Positions 17,444 to 25,607 of a stretch of 64,000 bases of DNA are shown here, in pieces. Both the position numbers and the translations under genes were made by a program. Position 1 is the first letter of the stretch, and each line of letters opens with the position of its first letter. Source of the stretch: Lutimaribacter_A marinistellae (GTDB lineage: Bacteria; Pseudomonadota; Alphaproteobacteria; Rhodobacterales; Rhodobacteraceae); contig NZ_JBHRXI010000015.1 in assembly GCF_042648365.1 (NCBI RefSeq), positions 1 through 64,000 on the forward strand, read 5' to 3'. Below the pieces are notes generated by a model. It did not search any database. It was given only the letters and a program-made list of their open reading frames with translations, and was not told the origin of the DNA.

Positions 17444-17977
17444 CTACTCCCCAAAGCTCTGATCGACGAGGTCGCGTTGGATCCGGTGCTTGCCGTCAAA
17501 GAGCAGGTGGATCAGGTGATCGGTCAGCGCGATGGCCATGATGACGGCGCCGAGCAGCATGAAAGACTGGGGGATCCACAGGGGCGTACGATCCTGTCCC
17601 TGGCTGATGTCATTGATCATGATCGAGAAATTCACGAACCGCCATCCGTAATACACCACGTACCACATCACCGCCGTACCGATCGCGAAGCACCACACGT
17701 CGATCCAGCGGGCAATATGCGGGGGGACCGCGTTCAGCAGGATTGATACCCGAATGTGGCTGCCGCGATTGAGCGCGTTGGCGAAGGCAAGAAATGAGGC
17801 CGCTGCCATGAAATAGCCTGCGTATTCGGGGATGCCGGGCGCCACTTCGCCGATCCACCGGGCCAGCATCTGAAGAACGATAAGCACGAGAATGGCGATC
17901 AGGCAGAGCGAGGCGAGAACCCCTGCCGCCAAGTAGGTGAAATCAAGTGCGGAGCGAAGCCCCCTGAGCGCGGCCAT
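17444..17977 (-). CDS. dctQ: TRAP transporter small permease (DctQ)
   Basis: 177 residues with four hydrophobic segments (about residues 10-36, 48-66, 90-108 and 138-158), the DctQ topology. The loop ALNRGSHIRVSILLNAVPP carries the family's NRGSHIRV-type signature. GGGGGACGGG precedes the ATG. It sits between dctP and dctM and spaces dctM by four bases. Confidence 0.92.
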   Translation of the reverse strand: MAALRGLRSALDFTYLAAGVLASLCLIAILVLIVLQMLARWIGEVAPGIPEYAGYFMAAASFLAFANALNRGSHIRVSILLNAVPPHIARWIDVWCFAIGTAVMWYVVYYGWRFVNFSIMINDISQGQDRTPLWIPQSFMLLGAVIMAIALTDHLIHLLFDGKHRIQRDLVDQSFGE

Positions 17978-18012
17978 CCCGTCCCCCTTGTCTTTTTTGG
18001 TGCCGGTGAAAG

Positions 18013-18041
18013 TGCGGGCAGCCCAGAGCGGGCAGCCCGCA
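18013..18041 (-). other. Intercistronic stem-loop between dctP and dctQ
   Basis: TGCGGGCAGCCC (18013-18024) pairs with GGGCAGCCCGCA (18030-18041), eleven pairs with one mismatch and a five-base loop. No T-run follows on the - strand. It lies directly after the dctP stop and probably protects the binding-protein message or causes pausing. Confidence 0.55.
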
Positions 18042-18049
18042 GCAAGTGA

Positions 18050-19027
18050 TTATTGCATGGCCTTGAAGGCCTCGACGATTGCAGCACCCTGTTCGCCAGC
18101 GGATTCGAGCCATTCGTCGGTCATGGTGACGCCGATTTCCTTCAGCTCGTTAACCATCTGCTCGCTTGCGGGGCCGACGGTCATTCCGCCGTCGCGCAGG
18201 CCCTGAAGCGTGAAACTGGTGTATTCCTTGGACCGCCAGTTGCCGGCGTATTCCGCCAGTTCCGCGCAGCCTCGGATGACGTTCTGGTTCGCCTCGGACA
18301 CGCCTTCCCAAGTCTGGCTGTTCACCATGACATAGTTGCGTGGCAGCCAGGCATCGACCTCGTAGAAATAGTTCAGCGATTCCCAGACCTTCCGGTCATA
18401 GCCGGTGGAGCCCGACGACACCATCGCATCGGCAACACCGGTGGCGAAGGCCTGGCTGATTTCCGCGGCTTCGATGGTAACGGGCAGCATTCCGGTCAAT
18501 TCGGCGAGCCGTGAGGTCGCGTTGTTGTAGCTGCGGAACTTGATGCCTTCCATGTCGGCAACGGACGTCACCTCGTTCTTGAAGTAGAGCCCTTGTGGCG
18601 GCCAAGGCACCGAGTAAAGCAGGGTGAGGTTCTGGCTTGCGAGAAGCTCGGTCATAGGTTCCTTGGCCGCCTCCCACAGCTTTGCGCTGTCGTCGAAAGA
18701 GGTTGCCAGAAACGGCACGGAGTCGAAGCCGAACAGCGCATTCTCGTTCTGATGTCCGGACAAAAGCCTTTCGCCAATGGGAACCTGGCCGGTTTGGATC
18801 GCGCGCTTGATCTGCGCCCCGGGGAAGAGCGAGCCTGACGGATGTGTCACGATCTCGATCTCGCCGCCGGTGCCGGTGGTTACGCATTTGGCGAATTCGG
18901 CACCGGTGGCCGAATGAAAGTTGCTGGCGGAATAGGCCATGGGCATATCCCATTTCTCGGCGGTGGCGGGCGCTGCAAGCGCCGCTGTGGTCGCCGCCGT
19001 GGCCAAGAGTGTTGTCATCTTTTTCAT
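18050..19027 (-). CDS. dctP: TRAP transporter periplasmic binding protein (DctP family)
   Basis: 325 residues with a Sec signal peptide (MKKMTTLLATAATTAALAAPATA). The mature protein shows DctP features: FHSATGAEFAKCVTTGTGG near residue 38, a central MEGIKFRSYNN with the conserved Arg that contacts ligand carboxylate, and AFATGVADAMVSSG near 205. GGGAGA lies upstream of the ATG. Ligand recognition through an Arg suggests a carboxylate, and the neighbouring DadA-like and enolase-superfamily enzymes suggest an amino or imino acid. Confidence 0.92.
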   Translation of the reverse strand: MKKMTTLLATAATTAALAAPATAEKWDMPMAYSASNFHSATGAEFAKCVTTGTGGEIEIVTHPSGSLFPGAQIKRAIQTGQVPIGERLLSGHQNENALFGFDSVPFLATSFDDSAKLWEAAKEPMTELLASQNLTLLYSVPWPPQGLYFKNEVTSVADMEGIKFRSYNNATSRLAELTGMLPVTIEAAEISQAFATGVADAMVSSGSTGYDRKVWESLNYFYEVDAWLPRNYVMVNSQTWEGVSEANQNVIRGCAELAEYAGNWRSKEYTSFTLQGLRDGGMTVGPASEQMVNELKEIGVTMTDEWLESAGEQGAAIVEAFKAMQ

Positions 19028-19073
19028 GTCAGTCTCCCTGGTTGTGTTGGCATTTTCTGCCTGGTGTTTGCCC

Positions 19074-20327
19074 TCACGTCATGAAACGTGCAGGGGAATA
19101 TGGGGTCAGATCAAGGTTAGGTCGCTTACCCGAAATCAATTGGGACAGGATTCGCCCTGTTTTCGGCCCGCCGGTCAGCCCGACATGGTCGTGGCCAAAG
19201 GCCGTGAAGGCCCCCGAAAGTCCCGGAACCTCGCCCATAACGGGAATCGAGTCGGCCATGGACGGGCGATGGCCCATCCATTCGACTGTCTTTTCCCACG
19301 TCAGGCCCGGGATCGCAGCCCGGATGTTCTTCTCCAAAAGACGGAACGGAGCGCGCGAGGGCGCGGCGTCGAGCCCGCCGAATTCCACCACGCCGGCAAG
19401 GCGCAGGCGGCCTTCCATCGGTGTGGCGACAAATTTCCCCGAGGCGACCATTACCGGTGACCGGGGCATGATCGAAGGCTCCCACAATTCCAGATGGTAC
19501 CCGCGTTCGCTTTCGAGCGGTGCCTTGAAACCGAACTTCTCCGCCAGTGGTGCCGACCACGCCCCGGTTGCCAATACGGCGGCGTCGCAGCCGATGGTCT
19601 CGCCCCCGGCGCGGACTCCGGTCAACCGGCCGTTTTCCCGGGCTATGTCTTCGACCTCGGCCTTGATGAAACGTGCGCTCTCGCTTTGCGCATGTGCGGC
19701 AAGCGCCTTGACGTAGGCGCCCGGATCGCTGATGCGACCGTGATTGCGCAGGCGCGCCGCGACATTGATGTCTGGTCCGAACACGGGATCGTATTCGCGC
19801 CACGTATCGCCCTCAAGCACGTCCCAGGCGAAGCCGTGTTCTTTGCGCACCGACCAGCCGAAGGCGTCGCCCTCGTAATGGCTGCGATCATTGTAGAGAA
19901 ACAGGTAATCGGAGGGCACGATCCAGCGTTCGGCCCCCGTGCCCGCTGCCAAGGCCTGATGATCGGCGAGACTGTCGCCTATGATCGATGAAAGGGCTGC
20001 CGCGCGTTTGCGGACATCTTCGGCGTTCGCCGTGCGCAAATACTTCACAAGCCAGGGAAGCAGCTTTGGCAGGTATCCCCATTTCAGAAACAGCGGCTGG
20101 TCCGGGCTGAGAAGCATTTTGGGTGCCTTGCCCAAGAGGCCCGGTGTGGTCACGGGAATGATCGAGCATGAGGCCAGAACCCCACCGTTTCCGTGGCTCG
20201 CGCCTGCCGCTGGGCCTTCGCGGTCGATCAGGATCACCTTGTGCCCGTCGCGCTGCAGCCAGATCGCGGTCGACACCCCGACAATGCCCGCGCCGATCAC
20301 CGCAACGGTTTTTTGCGACTCGCTCAT
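19074..20327 (-). CDS. FAD-dependent amine/D-amino acid dehydrogenase (DadA-like)
   Basis: 417 residues. The N-terminal dinucleotide-binding motif is GAGIVGVSTA near residue 12, with a second FAD contact DREGPAAGASHGNGG. The C-terminal GHDHVGLTGGPKTGRI near residue 385 completes the DAO/DadA fold. It oxidises the C-N bond of a D-amino acid, secondary amine or imino acid and passes electrons on. Its start overlaps the end of the enolase-superfamily gene (ATGA), so the two enzymes are coupled; dctP follows 46 bp downstream. The exact substrate is not predictable. Confidence 0.85.
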   Translation of the reverse strand: MSESQKTVAVIGAGIVGVSTAIWLQRDGHKVILIDREGPAAGASHGNGGVLASCSIIPVTTPGLLGKAPKMLLSPDQPLFLKWGYLPKLLPWLVKYLRTANAEDVRKRAAALSSIIGDSLADHQALAAGTGAERWIVPSDYLFLYNDRSHYEGDAFGWSVRKEHGFAWDVLEGDTWREYDPVFGPDINVAARLRNHGRISDPGAYVKALAAHAQSESARFIKAEVEDIARENGRLTGVRAGGETIGCDAAVLATGAWSAPLAEKFGFKAPLESERGYHLELWEPSIMPRSPVMVASGKFVATPMEGRLRLAGVVEFGGLDAAPSRAPFRLLEKNIRAAIPGLTWEKTVEWMGHRPSMADSIPVMGEVPGLSGAFTAFGHDHVGLTGGPKTGRILSQLISGKRPNLDLTPYSPARFMT

Positions 20328-21457
20328 GCGACCTTGGTCCTTTCCTGGCTGTAGTGATCCAGTTTGCCGACATCCGGCCGGATTCCGAGGCCCGGAGCAT
20401 CGGGCAGCCGCACGACACCGCCGGTGCAGGGGAACGGCTCTTCAAGGATATCGTCTCGCAGGAAATACCGCGCTTGGTAAAACTCGCAGCCAAGTGAAAT
20501 TGCTGGTGTCGCCGCCACCATATGTGCGCCCGCCAGATGGGCGAGGCCTGCTTCGAACATGTCTCCGCCATAAGCCGTCAGGCCGTTCGCGGCCGCGATA
20601 GCCGCAGTTTCCTGCGCGCGTAGAAGGCCGCCCGACTTCATGATCTTGATCGAGACCCCGTCGCATATCTCCTCGCGGCTGGCTCGGATCATGTCCTCGG
20701 GGCCAAAGACGCTTTCATCGGCCAGAAGAGGCACGTCGATCGCCGCACGGATTTCGGCCATCAGGTCGTAAAGCGGCGCGGCAACGGGCTGCTCGATGAA
20801 ATCCGGGCGAAAGGTGGTAACTTCGCGGACCTGCGCCAAGGCATCTTCGGGCGCCAAGCCTTGGTTATAATCGACCCGGACCGCAAGGTCGGGGAAATCG
20901 CGCGCAAGCTCTTCGAGGCGCATCAGGTCGAAGCCGTGGCCTGCAAACCCCGTTTTGAGCTTGACGAGGCGGACGCCATCCTCGCGAAGTCGCATCAGCA
21001 GAGCCCGGTCCGACGACCAGTCCGGATCGGCAAGCGACACCGAAAGCGGGATCGTGTCGCAATGCTTGCCGCCGAGCAGGGCGTATACGGGCTGGCATGA
21101 AACCCGCCCTTCGAGGTCGAGCAATGCTGCCTCGAGCGCCGCTTTGGCCTCGGTACAATGCGCAACGGCACGGTTTGCGTCGGCCATGATCGCGGTGCGC
21201 TCGCTTACCTTTCGGTTGATGACGAAAGGCCGGATGTATCGATCCAGCGCGGCAAAACTCGCCTCGGGTGAGCCGGTAAAGACGGACCATGGCGATGCCT
21301 CGCCAAAACCCTCGATGCCCCCTTCCGTCCGCAGGCGCAAAACGATCACTTCGCAGCTGCCGCTGACGCGCCCGATACCGTGATCACGCGCGGAAACAAC
21401 GGGCAGCTTCAGGTACCAAAGATCATAACCAACGATGATCTGATTGAGATCCGACAT
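20324..21457 (-). CDS. Enolase superfamily enzyme, MLE/mandelate racemase-like
   Basis: 377 residues. The barrel shows the muconate-lactonising subgroup pattern: K166-L-K168 acid/base pair, metal ligands D196 (VDYNQG), E222 (IEQPV) and D247 (ADES), and the opposite-face Lys in KIMKSGG (271-274). With lysines on both faces it could catalyse a 1,1-proton transfer (epimerisation/racemisation), a dehydration or a cycloisomerisation. It is first in the operon and coupled to a DadA-like dehydrogenase. Hydroxyproline-betaine or cis-3-hydroxyproline enzymes of marine Rhodobacterales are precedents for this context, but that is inference only. Confidence 0.82.
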   Translation of the reverse strand: MSDLNQIIVGYDLWYLKLPVVSARDHGIGRVSGSCEVIVLRLRTEGGIEGFGEASPWSVFTGSPEASFAALDRYIRPFVINRKVSERTAIMADANRAVAHCTEAKAALEAALLDLEGRVSCQPVYALLGGKHCDTIPLSVSLADPDWSSDRALLMRLREDGVRLVKLKTGFAGHGFDLMRLEELARDFPDLAVRVDYNQGLAPEDALAQVREVTTFRPDFIEQPVAAPLYDLMAEIRAAIDVPLLADESVFGPEDMIRASREEICDGVSIKIMKSGGLLRAQETAAIAAANGLTAYGGDMFEAGLAHLAGAHMVAATPAISLGCEFYQARYFLRDDILEEPFPCTGGVVRLPDAPGLGIRPDVGKLDHYSQERTKVA

Positions 21458-21512
21458 GGTGGGTAATCCTCTCAGGGAAAGACTGCCGCCGGAATGGCAT
21501 CATTTCCAATAC

Positions 21513-21545
21513 TAAGATTTTGCGAGACCATAAGTTTTTGTGATA
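21513..21545. promoter_or_regulatory. Direct repeats in the divergent MR/LysR control region
   Basis: TAAGATTTTGCGAGA (21513-21527) and TAAGTTTTTGTGATA (21531-21545) match at 12 of 15 positions with an 18-bp period. They end five bases before the LysR start codon and lie in the 92-bp divergent intergenic region, where a LysR-type regulator normally binds. The binding protein is inferred. Confidence 0.4.
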
Positions 21546-21549
21546 CTCA

Positions 21550-22479
21550 ATGGTCATGTCTACGCCCTTTCGACAGTTTCAGGCATTTCACGCGATCATC
21601 CAGCGGGGTACCGTCACCGCCGCGGCGGAGCATCTGGGGATTTCTCAGCCGGCGATCAGCAACCTGCTGGCGCAACTCGAACGCCGTACGAAGCTGAAGC
21701 TATTCGAGCGTACGCGGGGGCGGCTGGTCCCGACGCCCGAGGCGACGGTACTGTTCGACGAGATCGATACGGTCGTGCGTGGTCTGGACCACGTCAATCA
21801 AGCGGTTTTCGATTTGCAGAACCAGAAAGCGGGTCAACTGCAAGTGGCGACCAATCACGCGCTGGCCTTCGGTTTCATGCCGTCCGAAATCGCCGAGTTC
21901 AGCAAAGACAGGAAGAACCTCACCATCGCTTTTCAGTCGCAGTATTCCGGAAAGATCCAGGAATGGGTGACCGCGGGCCTTTTCGAAATCGGGATCTGCG
22001 AAATGCCGGTCCGGCAAGAGGGGCTGACACAGCAGCACTTCCACTTCGAAACACTTTGTGCACTGCCTGCGGATAGTGATCTGGCGCGCCACGAAACCCT
22101 TACGCCACGACTGCTTGACGGGTATCCCTTCATCGTGATGGGGACGGACCACATGGTGAGCCGGCGCCTGCGCGAGGCTTTTCATTCCGAGGGAGCACGG
22201 TTCCGCATTCGTAGCCACACTGACCTTTTCCTCAACGCTCTGAACTTGGTGAAGCAGGGGCTTGGCGCCGCGCTGATCGACCCCTTCACCCTAAGATCCG
22301 ATGACCGCTCGGGCTATGTTGTGCGGCGGTTCGAGCCCTCGATCCTGCTCGATATCGTCGTTGTCACGGCAACCGACCGGCCGCTTTCGGCCATCGGGCG
22401 GCAATTCCTCGATCAGGTTGTTCCGCGCATGGCGGCAATGGCCGTCGATGACGCGGCCAGGTCACGCGATCCGCTCTGA
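21550..22479 (+). CDS. LysR-type transcriptional regulator
   Basis: 309 residues. The N-terminal winged helix is typical (FRQFQAFHAIIQRGTVTAAAEHLGISQPAISNLLAQLERRTKLKLFER, residues 6-55). Residues about 90-300 form the periplasmic-binding-protein-like effector domain. It is divergent from the enolase/DadA/TRAP/BASS operon across 92 bp and most likely regulates it. ATG 21550 and ATG 21556 are both possible starts; neither has a strong ribosome site. Confidence 0.9.
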   Translation: MVMSTPFRQFQAFHAIIQRGTVTAAAEHLGISQPAISNLLAQLERRTKLKLFERTRGRLVPTPEATVLFDEIDTVVRGLDHVNQAVFDLQNQKAGQLQVATNHALAFGFMPSEIAEFSKDRKNLTIAFQSQYSGKIQEWVTAGLFEIGICEMPVRQEGLTQQHFHFETLCALPADSDLARHETLTPRLLDGYPFIVMGTDHMVSRRLREAFHSEGARFRIRSHTDLFLNALNLVKQGLGAALIDPFTLRSDDRSGYVVRRFEPSILLDIVVVTATDRPLSAIGRQFLDQVVPRMAAMAVDDAARSRDPL

Positions 22480-22611
22480 AACCGAGGCGGCCCTGTCAGC
22501 GGCGGTTACGCGAGTTTCAGCCCGGCGATGTATCTTCTTTCAGCCAAGGCATCTTGGAAAACGCTCCGAGGCGCGTCAATCATGGGCCGTGTCCGTGAAA
22601 GGGAGATGTCG

Positions 22612-23334
22612 ATGAAAGTGCAGGGGGGGAAACCCGTCTACGGCGCGTCCGTGGGGATACTGATGCTCGAGGCCCGGTTTCCCCGGATCCCGGGCGACAT
22701 GGGCAACGCGCTGACATGGGACTTTCCGGTCCAGTACCGTGTGGTTCGCAACGCGTCGCCCGATCTCGTGGTGCGTCAGGGCGCCACGGGCCTGCTGCCT
22801 GCCTTTGTAGATGCGGCCAGGGACCTCGTGGCCTCGGGTGTCGATGGAATTACCACGAATTGCGGCTTTCTTTCACTGTTTCAGGAAGAGCTTTCAGCAG
22901 CGGTCAACGTGCCTGTCGCGGCCTCGTCGCTGATGCAAGTGAACCTAGTGAACGCGACACTCCCTCCGGGCAAACGTTGCGGAATCCTGACGATTTCGGG
23001 CACTACCCTGACCGAGCAGCATCTGCGAGCTGCGAACGTACCCGCCGGAACGCCGGTTGGGTCGACCGAGGGGCTGAGGGAATTCACCCGCGCCATTCTC
23101 GGGAACGAGTTGGAACTTGATTTAGAGGCCGCCAGGGCGGACAATGTCGACGCGGCAAAGGCGCTTGTCACAGCGCATCCCGACATTGGGGCCTTGGTGC
23201 TGGAGTGCACAAATATGGTTCCCTATGCCCCTGCCATCAGGGCAGCGGTCGGCTTGCCGGTCTTTTCGATCCAGAGCTTCGTGAACTGGTTCCAATCCGG
23301 ACTCGTCCCAAGGTCTTTCCCGGTACCCGTCTAG
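22612..23334 (+). CDS. Asp/Glu/hydantoin racemase-superfamily protein
   Basis: 240 residues from ATG 22612 (GAAAGGGAG about seven bases upstream; ATG 22606 is an alternative). The two-Cys acid/base pattern is visible as ITTNCGFLSLF near residue 85 and LVLECTNMVPY near 200. Family members racemise Asp, Glu or hydantoins, or isomerise maleate. It follows the LysR gene and stands opposite an operon with a D-amino-acid-type dehydrogenase, so stereo-inversion of the imported amino acid is a reasonable role. Confidence 0.78.
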   Translation: MKVQGGKPVYGASVGILMLEARFPRIPGDMGNALTWDFPVQYRVVRNASPDLVVRQGATGLLPAFVDAARDLVASGVDGITTNCGFLSLFQEELSAAVNVPVAASSLMQVNLVNATLPPGKRCGILTISGTTLTEQHLRAANVPAGTPVGSTEGLREFTRAILGNELELDLEAARADNVDAAKALVTAHPDIGALVLECTNMVPYAPAIRAAVGLPVFSIQSFVNWFQSGLVPRSFPVPV

Positions 23335-23936
23335 CGCCAATCTGCACAACTGGGCGTCTGCACGAGGTCGTGAAGAGCGGTACGAAAAGTGGTCCAGGCA
23401 CCCTACGGTCCGATCAGACAGAGGGAGTTTGTCGCGCAATCGCTCATCTGGAAATTGGTCAGGCCGGAAAGAAATCTCTTTGGAAAGAACGTTGGGAGCG
23501 AAGCGTCGCTAAAGCCTGACCCGGCCTTGGGCTTGACGTTCTACAGGCCACTCCTCGGTAAAACCAAGGCGCCGACCAGAAGCATCAGTTCGACGCTTGA
23601 AACTAAATTGACCTCTTCGCTTTCGTTTGTTTGTCCGAGGCTGTCCGTCAGGTGCTTGTCTCTATGTATCTGTAATAAAAGGCAAAAATTATCTCCTTGG
23701 TCAGTGCGGAAAGGCGGAGCTCCAACATTCGCAGGGGCAGGCCCGCGCCCGGTTTCTACGCATTTGTTTCGTGTGCAGGCAAACAATTCAAGTAAAAGCT
23801 TGACAATGAAATTCCGCGTTTCCTACCGTTGTGAAGGACCTGCACAATAAGCCAAAGCTGCTCTTTGGGCTAAAGTTCGTGCCGCGCTTAAAGCGAACTC
23901 GTTGAAAAACGTGCACTACACGATGGGGGGTCGACT
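23335..23936 (+). other. 602-bp intergenic region before the flotillin gene
   Basis: No reading frame here has convincing coding features. The stretch is less GC-rich than its neighbours. The only signal I can support is a promoter-like sequence at 23800-23829 near its right end. Confidence 0.6.
23800..23829 (+). promoter_or_regulatory. Sigma-70-like promoter upstream of the flotillin/amide operon
   Basis: A perfect -35 TTGACA at 23800-23805 is followed after 18 bases by TACCGT (23824-23829), a weak -10. It lies 107 bp before the flotillin start in an AT-richer patch. The -10 is poor, so this is tentative. Confidence 0.4.
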
Positions 23937-25562
23937 ATGGCGTGGTTTATCGCGGTTGTTCTGCTTGTTGTCGCAGTCATCCTGCTCATTCTTTTTCTGA
24001 ACCGTTATTACCGCAAGGCCACGCGCGAGATCAGTGTCGTTCGGACTGGTATGGGCGGGCAAAAGGTCGTGCTCAATGGCGGCTGTATCGCGTTGCCGTT
24101 CCTGCACAAGGTCTCCGAAGTGAACATGCGAACCTCGAAGCTGGAAATCGATCGCCTCGGCCCGAAATCCATCATCACCAAGGACCGCCTGCGCGTCGAT
24201 ATTGGTGCGGAATTCTACGTGCGCGTCCGAGCGACCGAAGAGGGAGTCGCGACGGCGGCACAGGCACTGGCGGGCAAGTCCTTCCGCGCTGCGGACCTCG
24301 AAGACATCCTCGAAGGTAAGCTCGTCGATGCGATGCTGTCGGTGGCTGCCTCCTACACGATGGATGAGTTGCAGGATAACAGGGCCCGTTATGCCAAGGA
24401 AATCAGCGAGATGCTGAACGACAACCTGTCGCAAAACGGGCTCATGCTGGAATCGGTGTCCTTGACGCGGATCGACCAGACGCCGTTTCACGCGCTTGAT
24501 GAGAACAACGCCTTCAACGCTCTCGGGATGCGCCGCTTGGCGGAAATCATCGCGGTGAACAAGAAGGAGCGCGCGGTCATCGAAGCCGATGCCGACGTGT
24601 CCGTGCGGCAAAGCCAGCTTGATGCGACCAAGCGCAAACTGACCATTTCCCGCGAGGAAGAAGAGGCGATGATCGAGCAGCAGCGCGAGATCGAAATCGC
24701 CCGGTCGCGTTCGGCTGCCGAGACCGCCGAAGAACAATCCATTTCGGAAAAGCGCCGTGAGGCTGCCCGGATCGCTCGCGAGCGCGAGGTGCGCCTGTCG
24801 GAAATCGCGCGCGACACGGAATTGCGCCGACAGTCGCTGGAGTCCGAGTTGAACTCGGCCCTCAAGAAATCGGAGAACCTCGTGACGCTCGCCAAGAAGC
24901 GTGAGGAGGAGGCCCGTGCAGAGGCCGACGCAATTCTCGCCAAGGCCAGCGAGGCCGAAGCGGAGGAGCGCGTGCAGACAGTGCGAGAGACCGCCGCGGC
25001 AGAGCGCGACAAAGCCCTTGCATTGATCCGCGCCGCCGAACAGGCGCAAGTGGACGACGTGCGCGTCCGCTCCGAAGCCGACACGATCATCTCCATGGCC
25101 GAGGCCGATGCAAAGGCCGTGCGAGACCGCGCGGCGGCGGAGCGGGAGAAGCTTATCGCAGAGGCCGAAGGCCGGTCCGCAATCATCTCGTCCGAGAACA
25201 CGCAAAGCCCCGAACTCATAGCCATGAAGCTGCAGGAAGCACGCCTGCGCACGCTGCCGAGTGTGGTCGAGCGCATGATGAAACCCGCCGAGAAGATCGA
25301 AACGATACGGATCAATCAAGTAACCGGGTTCGGCGGAACAGGAGGCGGCGGCGGGGCAGGCGGCGACAAGTCCACTGTAAACCAGGTGGTCGACTCGGTC
25401 CTTGGCATGGCGCTGCAACTGCCCGCCGTTCAGAAGCTCGGTGAAGAGGTCGGCATGAATATCGGCGGTGGTCTGCGTGGGATCACCACACCGCTCGAAG
25501 GCGACGGCGCAAAAGCGCCCTCGGAAGACTCGGAAAGCACCTCGTCCGACAAGAAGAGCTGA
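23937..25562 (+). CDS. Flotillin-like SPFH-domain membrane scaffold protein
   Basis: 541 residues. One N-terminal membrane helix (about residues 4-22) is followed by an SPFH domain (about 28-210, with DRLRVDIGAEFYVRV). A long charged coiled coil rich in Glu, Ala and Arg (about 225-420) and a glycine-rich C-terminal segment (FGGTGGGGGAGG) complete the protein. This is the flotillin/YqiK architecture that organises membrane microdomains. It is 45 bp from the binding-protein gene of the amide ABC importer and on the same strand, so co-transcription is likely. No NfeD partner gene is adjacent. Confidence 0.88.
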   Translation: MAWFIAVVLLVVAVILLILFLNRYYRKATREISVVRTGMGGQKVVLNGGCIALPFLHKVSEVNMRTSKLEIDRLGPKSIITKDRLRVDIGAEFYVRVRATEEGVATAAQALAGKSFRAADLEDILEGKLVDAMLSVAASYTMDELQDNRARYAKEISEMLNDNLSQNGLMLESVSLTRIDQTPFHALDENNAFNALGMRRLAEIIAVNKKERAVIEADADVSVRQSQLDATKRKLTISREEEEAMIEQQREIEIARSRSAAETAEEQSISEKRREAARIAREREVRLSEIARDTELRRQSLESELNSALKKSENLVTLAKKREEEARAEADAILAKASEAEAEERVQTVRETAAAERDKALALIRAAEQAQVDDVRVRSEADTIISMAEADAKAVRDRAAAEREKLIAEAEGRSAIISSENTQSPELIAMKLQEARLRTLPSVVERMMKPAEKIETIRINQVTGFGGTGGGGGAGGDKSTVNQVVDSVLGMALQLPAVQKLGEEVGMNIGGGLRGITTPLEGDGAKAPSEDSESTSSDKKS

Positions 25563-25607
25563 CGCCATGACACGTTTGCTCGATAACCCCGACAGGAGAT
25601 GGCAACC

